Shown here: positions 26,467 to 35,990 of the stretch, one piece after another
Layout: every line of letters begins with the position of its first letter
Position numbering within the stretch: position 1 is the stretch's first letter
NCBI RefSeq assembly: GCF_000422405.1
Contig: NZ_AULS01000002.1
Span: forward strand, 186,001-250,000
Reading direction: 5' to 3'
Origin: Microbacterium luticocti DSM 19459
GTDB taxonomy: Bacteria; Actinomycetota; Actinomycetes; Actinomycetales; Microbacteriaceae
Length of the DNA stretch: 64,000 bases
The notes under the pieces: model-generated
Database searches by the model: none
The model's input: the letters and a program-made list of their open reading frames with translations, nothing else
What the model was told of the DNA's origin: nothing
Made by a program: the position numbers and the translations under genes

Positions 26467-27027
26467 CTACCGCCAGACGCTGGGAGCTGCCCGACCGGTC
26501 GACGGCAGTCGGGATGCCTCGGCCCAGTCGTGCACCCACGGCTCGACGTCGGGCACCTGCTGCGGCCGGCCGGTGGCGGCGAACAGTTCCTCGTGCGGCA
26601 GGGTGCCGCCCGAGCGGCGCATCATCCGGGCGCGGATGATGGCCCGGGCGTAGATCTCGCCGTCCACGACCGCGCGGTGTTCCATGTAGACGGCCCGGTC
26701 GTCATGACCGAGAAAGCGGGATTCGACGTCGAAGCGCTGCCAGAGCTGCAGGGACTTGCGGAACGTGATGGTCTCGGCGGCCACGACCGCGTACCAGCCG
26801 TTGCGGCGCATCGCGTCCCACAGCCCGGTGCGCACGAGCAGGTCCCACCGCCCGAGGTCGAACAGCGACAGGTAGCGTCCGTTGTTCATGTGGCGCAGGA
26901 TGTCGATGTCGCTGGGCAGCGTGGTCAGCCGGATCGTGCCGACACCGGTCATCGGAAGGGTCTGCCCGCGCCGCATCCGACGTCGGGCCTGCAGGTGGAT
27001 GAGGAGGGTCCGCCAGATCACGTTCAC
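26467..27027 (-). CDS. Hotdog-fold thioesterase-like protein
   Basis: A 186-residue protein of the acyl-CoA thioesterase (4HBT/THEM6-like) group. The active-site region IDILRHMNNGRYLSLFDLGR has the Asn/Asp arrangement of this family, and RKSLQLWQRFDVESRFLGHD is the central strand pair. Substrate unknown. It begins with GTG at 27027, ends 17 bp from the convergent LysR stop, and lies 21 bp downstream of eccC on the same strand, so it may be read through from the secretion operon without belonging to it functionally. Confidence 0.75.
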   Translation of the reverse strand: MNVIWRTLLIHLQARRRMRRGQTLPMTGVGTIRLTTLPSDIDILRHMNNGRYLSLFDLGRWDLLVRTGLWDAMRRNGWYAVVAAETITFRKSLQLWQRFDVESRFLGHDDRAVYMEHRAVVDGEIYARAIIRARMMRRSGGTLPHEELFAATGRPQQVPDVEPWVHDWAEASRLPSTGRAAPSVWR

Positions 27028-27048
27028 GAGCGCCGATGCTACCCGGCC

Positions 27049-30000
27049 TCACTCGGCAGTGGGCGGGGCGAACACCAGCTGTGCCGAGAACGTGCCCATG
27101 CTGCGGCTGACCACCTGGGCACGGCCCGGTGCCGACGGCACGGGCTTGAGGCGACCGATCAGCGCGCCTTCTTCGGGGTTGCCGCCCAGCAGGATGCCGG
27201 TGACGCCGAGGTCGGTGAACCGCTGGATGATCGGGTCGTAGGCCGCGCGCCCGGCACCGCCGGTGCGCCGGGTGAGGATGACGTGCAGGCCGAGGTCCGA
27301 GGCCTGCGCGAGCAGCGGCTGCAGCACCGCGAGCGGGTTGCCCTGACTGGTGGCCACCAGGTCGTAGTCGTCGACGAGGATGTAGCCTTCGGCCCCGCTC
27401 CACCAGCTGCGGTTGCGCAACTGTTCGGCGGTCACGTCGGGCCCCGGGATGCGCCCGCTGAAGAACTCGGCCAGCTCCTGCATGCCCGCCATCGCCATGT
27501 CGTGCGAGGTCAGATACGCCCCCAGGTAGTCCGCCGGCACCTCGCCCAGCAGCGACCGACGGTAGTCCACGAGGAAGATCTTCACCTGGGTGGGGCCGTA
27601 GCGGCGGGTGATCTCGCGCACGATGCCGCGCAGGAACGCCGTCTTGCCCATGCCCGCGTCGCCGTACAGGTACGCGTGCGCCTCGTTGAGCGGGTCGATG
27701 CCGAACGGGCGCAGGTGCGCCTCTTCGACGCCCAGCAGCAGCTGCCCGAAGCCGTCGCCGGCCTGCGCGCGCGCCTCGTCGAGGGTGAGCATCCGCGGCA
27801 GCAGCCTCAGTTTGGGCCCGGCAGGGCCGTGCCACGCCTGGCGCATCCGGGCGATCATGTCGTCCACGCCGTCCGCCAGGCGCCCCGGGTCCTGATCGCC
27901 GTCGACGCGGGGCAGGGCCCCCAGCATCTGCAGCCGCGCCCGGCTGAGCCCGCGTCCGGGCATGCCGCTGGGCACGTTCGCCGCCTGTTTGCGGTCGATC
28001 TCGGAGTCGGTGGGATCTCCCAGCCGCAGCTCGAGTCGGGTCTGGATGAGGTCCTTCAGACTGGCACGGATCTCCAACCACCGGTTGGCGGTGACCACGA
28101 CGTGGATGCCGAAGCCCAGGCCCCGGGCGGCGATGGTCTGCACCCGCGGTTCGAGCATCTCGTACTCGCTGCGCAGCGTCGCCCACCCGTCGATCACGCA
28201 GAACACGTCGCCGTAGCCGTCGTCGACGATGCCGGCCGCACGCCGCTGCCGGTAGGTGTCGATCGAGTCGATGCCGTGCTCGCGGAAGTACACCTCACGC
28301 GCGTCGAGGATGCCCTCGATCTCGGCGACCGTGCGTCGCACCGATTCCTCGTCGGTGCGCGTGGCGATGCCGGCGATGTGCGGGTGCTGCTGCATGCCCG
28401 CGAACGCCCCGCCACCGAAGTCGAGCACGTAGAACTGTGCTTCCTGCGGCGTGGTGGTCAGCGCCAGCGCCGACACCAGGGTGCGCGCGAGGGTCGACTT
28501 TCCGCTGAGCGGTCCGCCCACGATCGCGACATGCCCGGCCGCGCCGCCGAGCGAGACCGTGAGCTGCTCACGGCGCTGCTCGAGCGGCACGTCGACGATC
28601 CCCAGCGGCACCGTCAGGGCCCCGGCATCCCGCCACGCCCGCGACACCAGCCCCAGCTCGGGATCGGGCGCGAGATCGGGCATGAGCTGGTCGAGGGTCG
28701 CCGGCTCGGCGAGCGGCGGCAGCCACACCTGGTGCGCCGCCGGGCCGCGGCCGGCCATCCGGTCGACGGCCAGCTCGAACGTCGACCGCGACTCGCGCGC
28801 GACCGGCTCGCGCACGGGCGGGGCGGATGCCTCGACCTCGACGTCCAACGCCTGGTTCGCGGCCGTGAACACATCGATCTCGGCCGCGTCGGCGCGCACG
28901 TCGCCGCCACCGGCCGCTGCGCTGCGCCGGCCCTTGGGCGGCCCCGAGACGTACGCGGCCCGGAACTGCACGAGCTCGTCGGTGCCCGACTTGAGGTAGC
29001 CGACGCCCGGCTCCTGCGGCAGGGTGTACGCGTCGGGCACGCCCAGCACGGTGCGCGATTCGGCGGCAGAGAACGTGCGCAGACCGACGCGGTACGACAG
29101 GTAGGTGTCCAGGCCCCGCAGCTTGCCCTCTTCGAGGCGCTGCGACGCCAGCAGCAGGTGGACGGCCAGCGACCGGCCGACCCGGCCGATGTTGATGAAG
29201 CTGTCCACGAACTCCGGCTTGGCGGCCAGCAGCTCCGAGAACTCGTCGGCCACGATCAGCAGCGCCGGCAGCGGCTCCAGGTCGGTGCGGCCGCCGCGGC
29301 GCGCCTTCTCATAGTCGGTGACGTTGGCGAAGTTGCCGGCGGCCCGCAGCAGCTCCTGCCGCCGCACGATCTCGCCCTGCAGCGCGTCCTGGAACCGGTC
29401 GACCAGCGCCAGCTCGCTGCCCAGGTTCGTGATCACGGCCGACACGTGGGGCATCCCGGCCATGCCGGCGAACGTGGCGCCGCCCTTGAAGTCCACGAGC
29501 ACGAAGTTCAGCTGCTCGGGCGAATGGGTCAGTGCGAGGGCCAGCACCAGGGTGCGCAGCACCTCGGACTTGCCCGACCCGGTCGCACCGATCAGCACGC
29601 CGTGCGGGCCCATGCCCTGCTGGGCCGCCTCTTTCAGGTCGAGCACGAGTGGGGCGCCGGTGGTGTCCTGGCCGATCGGCACGCGCAGCCGGTCGCGTTC
29701 CAGTCGCGGCGCCCAGGTGCGGTCCAGGTCGAGGTCGCGCACGTCGGGCAGGCCCAGCAGGTCGACCAGTTCGCGCTGGCCGACGGTGGTCGTGGCCGCG
29801 TCGCCGCCCGAGGCGACCGGCACCGGGCGCAGGGCCATGAGCCGACGGGCCGTGGCTTCGGCCTCCACCACGGTGGTGGCATCCGGGGTGAACGGGCGCG
29901 TGGCCTCGGTGACGTCGAGGATCTCGCCCTGTCCGTCGTCGCCGGGCACGGCCAGCCGGCAGATCGCCGGGTCTTCGAGCTCGCCCCACCGTTCGGGCAG

Positions 30001-31011
30001 GTCGATGACGGTGACGCCCTGCACGCCCTCGATGCCCACCAGCGGGTCGCCGACCGGCAGTGAGACGCCGTCGGCGACCAGCACCACGTGCGGCGACGGG
30101 CGCACGCCGTCGCGCTGGAACCGGCCGCGTTCGGCCAGGCCCGACGGCAGCATGTCTTTGAGCGCGTCCAGCGACCCGCTGATCATGCGCGCGGCGCCCA
30201 GGCGGTCCTGCACGCGCTGCGAGTGCGCGTGCGGCAGCCATTTCACCCATTCCCATTCGGCGAGGTGGGCGTCGGCCGACAGCACCGCGATCACGACGTC
30301 TTCGGGGTCGTGCAGGGCGGCGATGCCCACGAGCATCGAGCGGGCGAGCGAGCGCACCCGGCCGGCATCCAGCCCGGTGATCTCCACGCGCGCGTACCCG
30401 CGCACGTCCACCGCGACCGGCAGCGCGTGCTGCATCTCGTGGGTGAGCATGAGCCGGTGCGCGGCCGACGCGGCGACCGGGTCCAGCTGCGCCAGCGGGG
30501 GGAGTTCGGGAGCGGCCAGGGTGAGCGAGAGCGGCTGGTCCGACACCCCCACCCGCACGTGCAGGAATCGTTCGTCCGCCGGACGCCGCTCCCAGACCCG
30601 GGTGCGCTCCTCGACGAGGAACGGCAGTGTGGCCGGGGCGGGGTTATCCCAGTTGTCGTGCCGACGCTGCTGTCGGGCGGCGACGCGCACGCTCTCGCGC
30701 AACTGGGCGAGGTAGGCCAGGTAGTCGCGACGGTTGGCCAGCACCTGCGCGGTGTGCTGCGAGCGCTGCCGCCAGCCGTTGACCGCGACGAAGCCGAGCG
30801 ACGAGAGCAGGAACATGCCGCCGGTGAGGTACCCGGTGGGGCCGGCGTTGGTCATCGTGACCATGATGATGGCGCCCAGGCTGCCGACCAGGGGCAGCAG
30901 CGAGGTGAGGATGCCGGACCCGCCCTCGCTGGGCACCAGTTCGGGCGGCGGCTGCACGACGATCCGGTCGACGGGCTTGCGTGGGGGCGCGAGGCGTGAT
31001 CCGCCGCTCAT
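27049..31011 (-). CDS. eccC: Type VII secretion ATPase EccC (EccCa-EccCb fused)
   Basis: A 1320-residue FtsK/SpoIIIE-family motor. Two transmembrane helices lie near 35-80, then three ATPase domains with P-loops GATGSGKSE (about residue 474), GGPLSGKST (about 834) and GDAGMGKTA (about 1120). In ESX systems the first domain energises export and the C-terminal ones bind the signal sequence of WXG100 substrates. The single fused chain resembles EccC of ESX-3/-5 rather than the split form of ESX-1. It is the last gene of the leftward arm, overlapping the RDD-FHA gene (ATGA). Confidence 0.95.
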   Translation of the reverse strand: MSGGSRLAPPRKPVDRIVVQPPPELVPSEGGSGILTSLLPLVGSLGAIIMVTMTNAGPTGYLTGGMFLLSSLGFVAVNGWRQRSQHTAQVLANRRDYLAYLAQLRESVRVAARQQRRHDNWDNPAPATLPFLVEERTRVWERRPADERFLHVRVGVSDQPLSLTLAAPELPPLAQLDPVAASAAHRLMLTHEMQHALPVAVDVRGYARVEITGLDAGRVRSLARSMLVGIAALHDPEDVVIAVLSADAHLAEWEWVKWLPHAHSQRVQDRLGAARMISGSLDALKDMLPSGLAERGRFQRDGVRPSPHVVLVADGVSLPVGDPLVGIEGVQGVTVIDLPERWGELEDPAICRLAVPGDDGQGEILDVTEATRPFTPDATTVVEAEATARRLMALRPVPVASGGDAATTTVGQRELVDLLGLPDVRDLDLDRTWAPRLERDRLRVPIGQDTTGAPLVLDLKEAAQQGMGPHGVLIGATGSGKSEVLRTLVLALALTHSPEQLNFVLVDFKGGATFAGMAGMPHVSAVITNLGSELALVDRFQDALQGEIVRRQELLRAAGNFANVTDYEKARRGGRTDLEPLPALLIVADEFSELLAAKPEFVDSFINIGRVGRSLAVHLLLASQRLEEGKLRGLDTYLSYRVGLRTFSAAESRTVLGVPDAYTLPQEPGVGYLKSGTDELVQFRAAYVSGPPKGRRSAAAGGGDVRADAAEIDVFTAANQALDVEVEASAPPVREPVARESRSTFELAVDRMAGRGPAAHQVWLPPLAEPATLDQLMPDLAPDPELGLVSRAWRDAGALTVPLGIVDVPLEQRREQLTVSLGGAAGHVAIVGGPLSGKSTLARTLVSALALTTTPQEAQFYVLDFGGGAFAGMQQHPHIAGIATRTDEESVRRTVAEIEGILDAREVYFREHGIDSIDTYRQRRAAGIVDDGYGDVFCVIDGWATLRSEYEMLEPRVQTIAARGLGFGIHVVVTANRWLEIRASLKDLIQTRLELRLGDPTDSEIDRKQAANVPSGMPGRGLSRARLQMLGALPRVDGDQDPGRLADGVDDMIARMRQAWHGPAGPKLRLLPRMLTLDEARAQAGDGFGQLLLGVEEAHLRPFGIDPLNEAHAYLYGDAGMGKTAFLRGIVREITRRYGPTQVKIFLVDYRRSLLGEVPADYLGAYLTSHDMAMAGMQELAEFFSGRIPGPDVTAEQLRNRSWWSGAEGYILVDDYDLVATSQGNPLAVLQPLLAQASDLGLHVILTRRTGGAGRAAYDPIIQRFTDLGVTGILLGGNPEEGALIGRLKPVPSAPGRAQVVSRSMGTFSAQLVFAPPTAE

Positions 31012-31973
31012 GCTTGTGCTCCGGCCAGTCTGGTCAGGGTGATGGTGCGGTCGCCGATGCGCACGCGCATGCCGTCCTCGACGAGCGTGCGCACCCCGGC
31101 GGGGAGGGTGCGGGCGGCCCCGTCTTCGAACAGCAGGTCGGTGCCGTTCATCGAGTCCAGATCGATCACCCAGGTGCCCTCGGCGGTCAGCTCGAGGCGA
31201 CTGTGCGACTTCGACACGGTACGGGCCGGGTCGTCGACCTCGACCACGAGGTCTCCGGGCTGCACGGCGGCCGGGTTGCGCCCGAGCACCACCGCCGCCG
31301 GCACCGGCACCTGCACGCGCTGGCCCGTGTCCAGCAGCAGCAGCACACTGCCGGCCGCCTCCGGTGCCGCGGTGCGGGTGCGTCGTCGCAGCGGCGCGTC
31401 GGCGGGGGGCGTGGATGCCTCGGGCACGGGCTGCGCGACAGGCACAGGCTGCGGGACAGGCACGGGCTGCGGGACGGGCACAGGTTGCGGGACAGGGGCA
31501 GGCTGGGCGACGGGTGCAGGCTGGGCTGTTGCGTGAGGTAGCGCCACCACGACGGTGCCGGTGGCGCGATCGGCCCACGACCGGCGCCATCCGCTGTGCT
31601 CGCGCACACCGGTGAGCTCCAGCAGCCAGGCGCCGACGCCGAACACCGCGAGGCCGGCCATGGTGAACAGGCCCCGCACCAGTGTGCGGGCGCCGCCGGG
31701 CGAGGCGGGCGCGTCCATGCGTGCGGTGCGCAGCCGCATGAGCAGGCCGCCCAGGCCCGCACCGGTGCGCGCCTGCAGGATCCACAGTGCCAGCACCGCC
31801 TCGGCCACGGCCACGACCGCGAAGACCGGTGATCGGGTGGCCAGCAGCACGACGGATGCCACGATCGCGACGGCCGCGAGGTCGACGGTCAGTGCCGCCA
31901 GCCGCGCGGCGATGCCGGCGGGGGCGATCTGCACGGCCGTCGTGCGGCCGTCGGTGGCGGGGCCGGCGGTCAT
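31008..31973 (-). CDS. RDD-family membrane protein fused to a C-terminal FHA domain
   Basis: A 321-residue protein. Residues 1-140 hold an RDD-type membrane region with about four helices; 150-190 is a Pro/Val/Gln-rich linker of six-residue PQPVPV repeats; 205-321 is an FHA phosphothreonine-binding domain (VVLGRNPAA, SKSHSRLEL, DLDSMNGTDL). FHA proteins recur in T7SS loci and usually read Ser/Thr-kinase signals, so it may regulate assembly. Overlaps both neighbours (ATGA at each end), so it belongs to the leftward secretion operon. Confidence 0.85.
   Translation of the reverse strand: MTAGPATDGRTTAVQIAPAGIAARLAALTVDLAAVAIVASVVLLATRSPVFAVVAVAEAVLALWILQARTGAGLGGLLMRLRTARMDAPASPGGARTLVRGLFTMAGLAVFGVGAWLLELTGVREHSGWRRSWADRATGTVVVALPHATAQPAPVAQPAPVPQPVPVPQPVPVPQPVPVAQPVPEASTPPADAPLRRRTRTAAPEAAGSVLLLLDTGQRVQVPVPAAVVLGRNPAAVQPGDLVVEVDDPARTVSKSHSRLELTAEGTWVIDLDSMNGTDLLFEDGAARTLPAGVRTLVEDGMRVRIGDRTITLTRLAGAQA
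31425..31514 (-). repeat. Five 18-nt tandem units coding the PQPVPV linker
   Basis: Units at 31425, 31443, 31461, 31479 and 31497 differ from each other at one to five bases and each codes six residues. The number of repeats could vary between strains and change linker length without frameshift. Confidence 0.85.
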
Positions 31974-33340
31974 GAGGCCATCATTCCACGCACGAGATCG
32001 ACGACCCCCGCCGCCAATAGGCCGGCGGGCAACGCCAGCGCCACGGCCAGTGCCTCGAGCACGTCTCCCAGCCGCGACCAGCGCAACGAGCGCGCACCGC
32101 GGGCGACCGGAACGATGAGCACGGCCGCGGCGACCGCCGCCGCGAGCACCGCCCCGGCGGTGACCGGCACCACGGTCGCGGCCACGGCCCGGGTCGCCGC
32201 GCCGGCCAGTGCGAGCGCCACGACGAACGCCGCGGCCCGCGGCATCCATCGCAGCAGCCCGTCCGACGCGCGCCGGCTCTGCAGCGTCAGCGCGACCAGC
32301 ACGCAGACCGCGAGGGCGATCTGCCCGGCGCGGACGAGCGGCGCGGCGGCCAAGGGGATCAGCGCCGCCGGCGCGCTGATCATGACCGCGATGCCCACGA
32401 CCGCGGCTCCCGCCCGCCACAGCGCCATCGACCGGGTGACCACGTCACGGGCGGCGTCGGCGGTGACCACGTGCGCGGGGTCGGGCTCGGGCTCGCGCAC
32501 GGTCCAGCGCAGTGTCTGGAACCGCACGAAGTCGATGAACATCCCCGGTCGGGCGCTCACCGCGGTCGCCGGCAGCGCGCGCAGCACCACCGGTGCCGCG
32601 CCGAGCGTCACGGCGCACGCCGCGGCGGCGGGCAGGGCGAACACGACGGTGAGCGCCCAGAGCGCGACGACGCCCGCCGTCAGCACGGCGACCGCGCCGA
32701 GCGCGGCGGCCGCGGTCCGGTCGGCGGTGATGACAGCGAGCGCCGCGGCCAGCACCGCCACGGCGGCTCCTGCGCAGAGCACGGCGATGTGCGCACCGCC
32801 CCACGGCAGTGACGGGGCGGCGAGCACTCCGGCGGCGAACGCGAGGGCGAGCGGGGCGAAGGCCCCGGCGATGCCTGAGGCCGGGTCGGTGCCCGCGCGT
32901 CGGGCCCAGACCACACCGCCCGCGACCGCGGTGGCGGCGAAGACCGCTGCGACGATCGTGGTCAACGGCGCCGTCAGCCCGGTGGCCACCGCCGCCAGTG
33001 CGAGCGCGCCGAGCGCGACCGCTCCGGTCGCCGTCCACACGGCCGCGTCCGAACCGGCCGCTGCGCCCGGATCGCGAGAGGAGCGCCGGGGCCCGACGGG
33101 CGACACGGAGGTGTCGACGACGGCGAGGATGTCGCCGTCCGCACAGTCGCGCAGGGCACGTCCGCGGTCCACCTCGCGACCCTCACCGTCGCGCACGGTG
33201 AGGGTGCGCGCGCCGTCGGCGACGCCGATCCGGCCGAGCACGGCGGCCACCGTCAGGTCGACGGGCGCGGCGATGTCGTACCGGGTCGCTCCGTCGCAGA
33301 TCACGATGCGGCGGCGCGCTGCCTGTTCGACCGAGTCCAC
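31970..33340 (-). CDS. eccD: EccD-like type VII secretion membrane channel protein (first copy)
   Basis: A 456-residue protein with a ubiquitin-like N-terminal domain (about 10-78, ending DGDILAVVD) and about eleven Ala/Val-rich transmembrane helices, the layout of EccD, which forms the membrane vestibule of ESX complexes. Sequence is more divergent than the plus-strand copy at 39593, so I rely on architecture and context. Start is GTG at 33340 with GGCAGGATGG upstream. Stop overlaps the RDD-FHA gene. Confidence 0.8.
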   Translation of the reverse strand: MDSVEQAARRRIVICDGATRYDIAAPVDLTVAAVLGRIGVADGARTLTVRDGEGREVDRGRALRDCADGDILAVVDTSVSPVGPRRSSRDPGAAAGSDAAVWTATGAVALGALALAAVATGLTAPLTTIVAAVFAATAVAGGVVWARRAGTDPASGIAGAFAPLALAFAAGVLAAPSLPWGGAHIAVLCAGAAVAVLAAALAVITADRTAAAALGAVAVLTAGVVALWALTVVFALPAAAACAVTLGAAPVVLRALPATAVSARPGMFIDFVRFQTLRWTVREPEPDPAHVVTADAARDVVTRSMALWRAGAAVVGIAVMISAPAALIPLAAAPLVRAGQIALAVCVLVALTLQSRRASDGLLRWMPRAAAFVVALALAGAATRAVAATVVPVTAGAVLAAAVAAAVLIVPVARGARSLRWSRLGDVLEALAVALALPAGLLAAGVVDLVRGMMAS

Positions 33341-33360
33341 CAGCCCATCCTGCCGGAACG

Positions 33361-34674
33361 TCAGTCGCGTCCGCCCGCGCCGGCTGCCGCCGACCGGGGA
33401 CCGAGCTCTTCGTCGTCCTCGAGGTGCGGGGCGATCGGGCCGTCCGTGCCCTGGGCGTTCTGCTTGTCACGGTCACGGCCGCCCGCGCGCGGCGCCCCGC
33501 CGGCACCGGTCATCCCCGGCCGCCCGCCCGCTCCGGCGCCCACGGCCGACGCGGACGAGCCCGCGCCCCGACCTGCGCGCGTGCCGCCGAGCAGCCCGCC
33601 CGACCGTGGCGCACCGACACCGCCGGCCGGAGCCGCGCCACCGGCGCCCACCATGCCGCCGACGCCCGAAGCGCCGCCGACGCCGGAGGCCCGCATCATC
33701 CGGGCACCACCGATCGCGGCCGCCCCACCGGCGGCGACGGTGCCGCCGGCGAGCCCGGTTCCGAGCATCCCGCCCCCGCCACCCGCGCCGGTGCCGCCGG
33801 CGCCGGGCACCGAGCCGGGGCCGCCGGTGCCGCCGGTGCCGCCGACGCCACCCCAGGAGGTGCCGCCGTCGCTCGGCCCGTTCGGGGTCAGCCCGCCGCC
33901 CGGGTAGCCCGGGTAGCCCGGGTAGCCCGGACCGCCGTCGCCGACCTGCCAGGGCGGTGTCTGCCCCGGGGGAATCACGATCGGACCACCCGGATGCCCA
34001 CCCGGAACGGGTGAGGTACCGGGAAGCGGGGTCGGATGCACGTGCACGCCGGGCGGCGGAGCGACCGGCGGCGCACCGGCGCCGGGGTAGTTGCCGAAGC
34101 TGGGCGGGCCGGAGGCGGGTCCGGCCGGCGACGTGGGGTCGGTGTGCGAGCGCGAGGTGGGGTCGGTCACGCTGACCGTCGTCGGAACGACGATGGCGTC
34201 CAACGCATCGCTGGCCCGTTTCACGGCGGCCTTCGCCGCGTCCTCACGCCGCGAGCCGAGGAACATGTTGACCAGCTGCACGGCCCCCTCGCCGGCGATC
34301 ACCGAGAACTCGGGGAAGGTGATCGTCGCCCCTGCGGCCGCCGTGCGCACCATGAGCTCCTCCGCCGGGCTGAGCGCGCCCGCCCCCAGGCCCTCGAGGT
34401 CGCGCTGCGCCTGTTGCCGCACGGCGTTGGCCTGCCCGGCGGCGGTGTGCAGTTGCCGCGCCGTGGTCGACACGGCCGCAGCGCGGCGCGCGGTGACGTC
34501 CAGGCTGTCGGATGCCGCCAGCCCCGACGCCCCCGACACACCCGGGTCCTTCGCCGCTTTGTCGAGCACCGGCTTGAGCTCATCCATCGAATCGGCGACA
34601 CTGGTCGCCGCAGGCACGGCGAACGCCTGGCCGAAGGCGATGTTGTGCAGTCTCTGTTCCCACACCCCGGTCAT
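33361..34674 (-). CDS. PPE-like Pro/Gly-rich type VII secretion protein
   Basis: A 437-residue protein. The first 170 residues are helical and Ala-rich with no transmembrane segment, like WXG/PPE-type substrate domains, though no PPE or WXG motif is evident. The rest is very rich in Gly, Pro and Ala with YPG repeats near 260 and long GG-A runs; the end is acidic then Gly-rich (LEDDEELGPRS). Probably a secreted or surface protein of the system. It sits between the mycosin and EccD genes, overlapping the mycosin start (ATGA). Not assigned to a named family. Confidence 0.65.
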   Translation of the reverse strand: MTGVWEQRLHNIAFGQAFAVPAATSVADSMDELKPVLDKAAKDPGVSGASGLAASDSLDVTARRAAAVSTTARQLHTAAGQANAVRQQAQRDLEGLGAGALSPAEELMVRTAAAGATITFPEFSVIAGEGAVQLVNMFLGSRREDAAKAAVKRASDALDAIVVPTTVSVTDPTSRSHTDPTSPAGPASGPPSFGNYPGAGAPPVAPPPGVHVHPTPLPGTSPVPGGHPGGPIVIPPGQTPPWQVGDGGPGYPGYPGYPGGGLTPNGPSDGGTSWGGVGGTGGTGGPGSVPGAGGTGAGGGGGMLGTGLAGGTVAAGGAAAIGGARMMRASGVGGASGVGGMVGAGGAAPAGGVGAPRSGGLLGGTRAGRGAGSSASAVGAGAGGRPGMTGAGGAPRAGGRDRDKQNAQGTDGPIAPHLEDDEELGPRSAAAGAGGRD

Positions 34675-35990
34675 GATGCACCTCCTGTGTTCGGTGGGCC
34701 GTTGCCCTTCCTGCGTCGCACGGTGACGGCCACGATCACCACGATCGCAGCGACCACCACCACGCCCCCACCGACCATGAGCACGGCCGGCACGGCCGGG
34801 GTGGCCGAGTCGGCCTGGCCGGCGGCCGGCGTCGCGGTGTCGCCGACGATGACGGTGGGGGCGACGCCCGTCGGTGTCGGTGATGCGCCGCCGGCGACCT
34901 GCGCCACCAGCTGCGCGCTCGGCACGTTCGACGACTTGTCCATCAGCGGGTTGACGTCGGGGTACGAGGTCGGGTCGACCCGCAGCATGTGCCGCAGCGA
35001 GACCGGCCCGTACCCGGTGCCGTCGTCCGAATGCGCCAGCCCATGGTCATCGGGCGTGGTGTTGCGGATCAGTGACTGAAGCAGCTGGTCGCCGGTGGCG
35101 TGCGGATACTTCTGCGCCGTCAGCGCCAGCACGCCCGCGGTCAGCGGGGTGGCCAGGCTCGACCCGCTGACCGAGACCGGCGTCCCCCACGTCACCGAGG
35201 GGAAGCCGACGCCCGGCGCCACCACGGTGGTCTCGCGCCAGGCGGCCTTCTTTCCGGGGGTCTGGGCATCCTCCTGCAGATAACCGCGCTTGTCGAACGC
35301 GTTCACCGCGACCACACCGTTGTACATCCACGGCCACTGGCCGGTGTCGGCGACGCTGTTGGGGGTCGCGGCGACGATCACGACGCCGTGGGCGATCGCC
35401 TCGGCGACCACCTGCGCATCCTTCTGTGTCATCACCCCCGCGCCCTGCGAGATCGAGATCACCCGTGCACCGTCGTCGATGGCGCGCTGGATGCCGTGGC
35501 CGAACACCGACATCCCGTCCTCGGGGCTGTCGATGCAGTCCCGCCCGGCGTCCGAGCTGGGAACGTACCCGAAGCCGTAGAAGAGCAGATCGGCTTCGGG
35601 TGCGATGCCGCGCACGTGCGCCGGGCCGCTGCCGTTGCCGACGATCAGCGCGGCCATGTCCGAGCCGTGCGCGACGTCGTTGCTCGGGTCGGGTGCGGTC
35701 GTGGTGACCGTTCCGCCCGTGCACAGCGGCTTCGGGTCGACCGTCAGGTGCGCACCGGTCAGCACCGGCAGCTCGGGATTGATCTGCCCGTCGATCACCG
35801 CGACCTTCACGCCGGCGCCCGTCCAGCCCTGCGCCTGTACCTCGGGCACGCCGAACGCGTCGTACCACCAGCTCGACCCCGGCCCCTGCGCGGCCTGCGC
35901 CGGAAGCGCCGCCCCCGTGCACGCCAGCACCGCGGCCACCACCCCGGCGGCGGCCGCCCAGCCCCTGCTGCGGCGGGACGGGCTGCTCAC
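34671..35990 (-). CDS. mycP: Mycosin-like subtilisin protease (first copy)
   Basis: A 439-residue S8 serine protease with signal peptide (about 1-34), catalytic triad Asp67 (VAVIDGQIN), His108 (NDVAHGSDM) and Ser278 (SGSSLATP), oxyanion Asn211, and a C-terminal transmembrane anchor followed by RRRKG. In ESX systems MycP is a membrane-tethered outer protease needed for stability of the complex and for processing of some substrates. GTG start at 35990 overlaps the stop of the upstream gene (GTGA). The spacing HGSDMA in place of HGTxVA is unusual. Confidence 0.92.
   Translation of the reverse strand: MSSPSRRSRGWAAAAGVVAAVLACTGAALPAQAAQGPGSSWWYDAFGVPEVQAQGWTGAGVKVAVIDGQINPELPVLTGAHLTVDPKPLCTGGTVTTTAPDPSNDVAHGSDMAALIVGNGSGPAHVRGIAPEADLLFYGFGYVPSSDAGRDCIDSPEDGMSVFGHGIQRAIDDGARVISISQGAGVMTQKDAQVVAEAIAHGVVIVAATPNSVADTGQWPWMYNGVVAVNAFDKRGYLQEDAQTPGKKAAWRETTVVAPGVGFPSVTWGTPVSVSGSSLATPLTAGVLALTAQKYPHATGDQLLQSLIRNTTPDDHGLAHSDDGTGYGPVSLRHMLRVDPTSYPDVNPLMDKSSNVPSAQLVAQVAGGASPTPTGVAPTVIVGDTATPAAGQADSATPAVPAVLMVGGGVVVVAAIVVIVAVTVRRRKGNGPPNTGGAS

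Noticed and set aside
26530..30063. A plus-strand open frame of 1177 codons antisense to eccC
   Set aside because: It is His/Arg/Gln-rich and has no motif; the minus-strand frame contains three P-loops and standard EccC sequence. High GC leaves shadow frames open.
32115..34175. A plus-strand open frame of 686 codons rich in Ala/Thr/Ser
   Set aside because: Antisense shadow of the EccD and PPE-like genes; composition is an artefact of GCC/GCG-rich codons.
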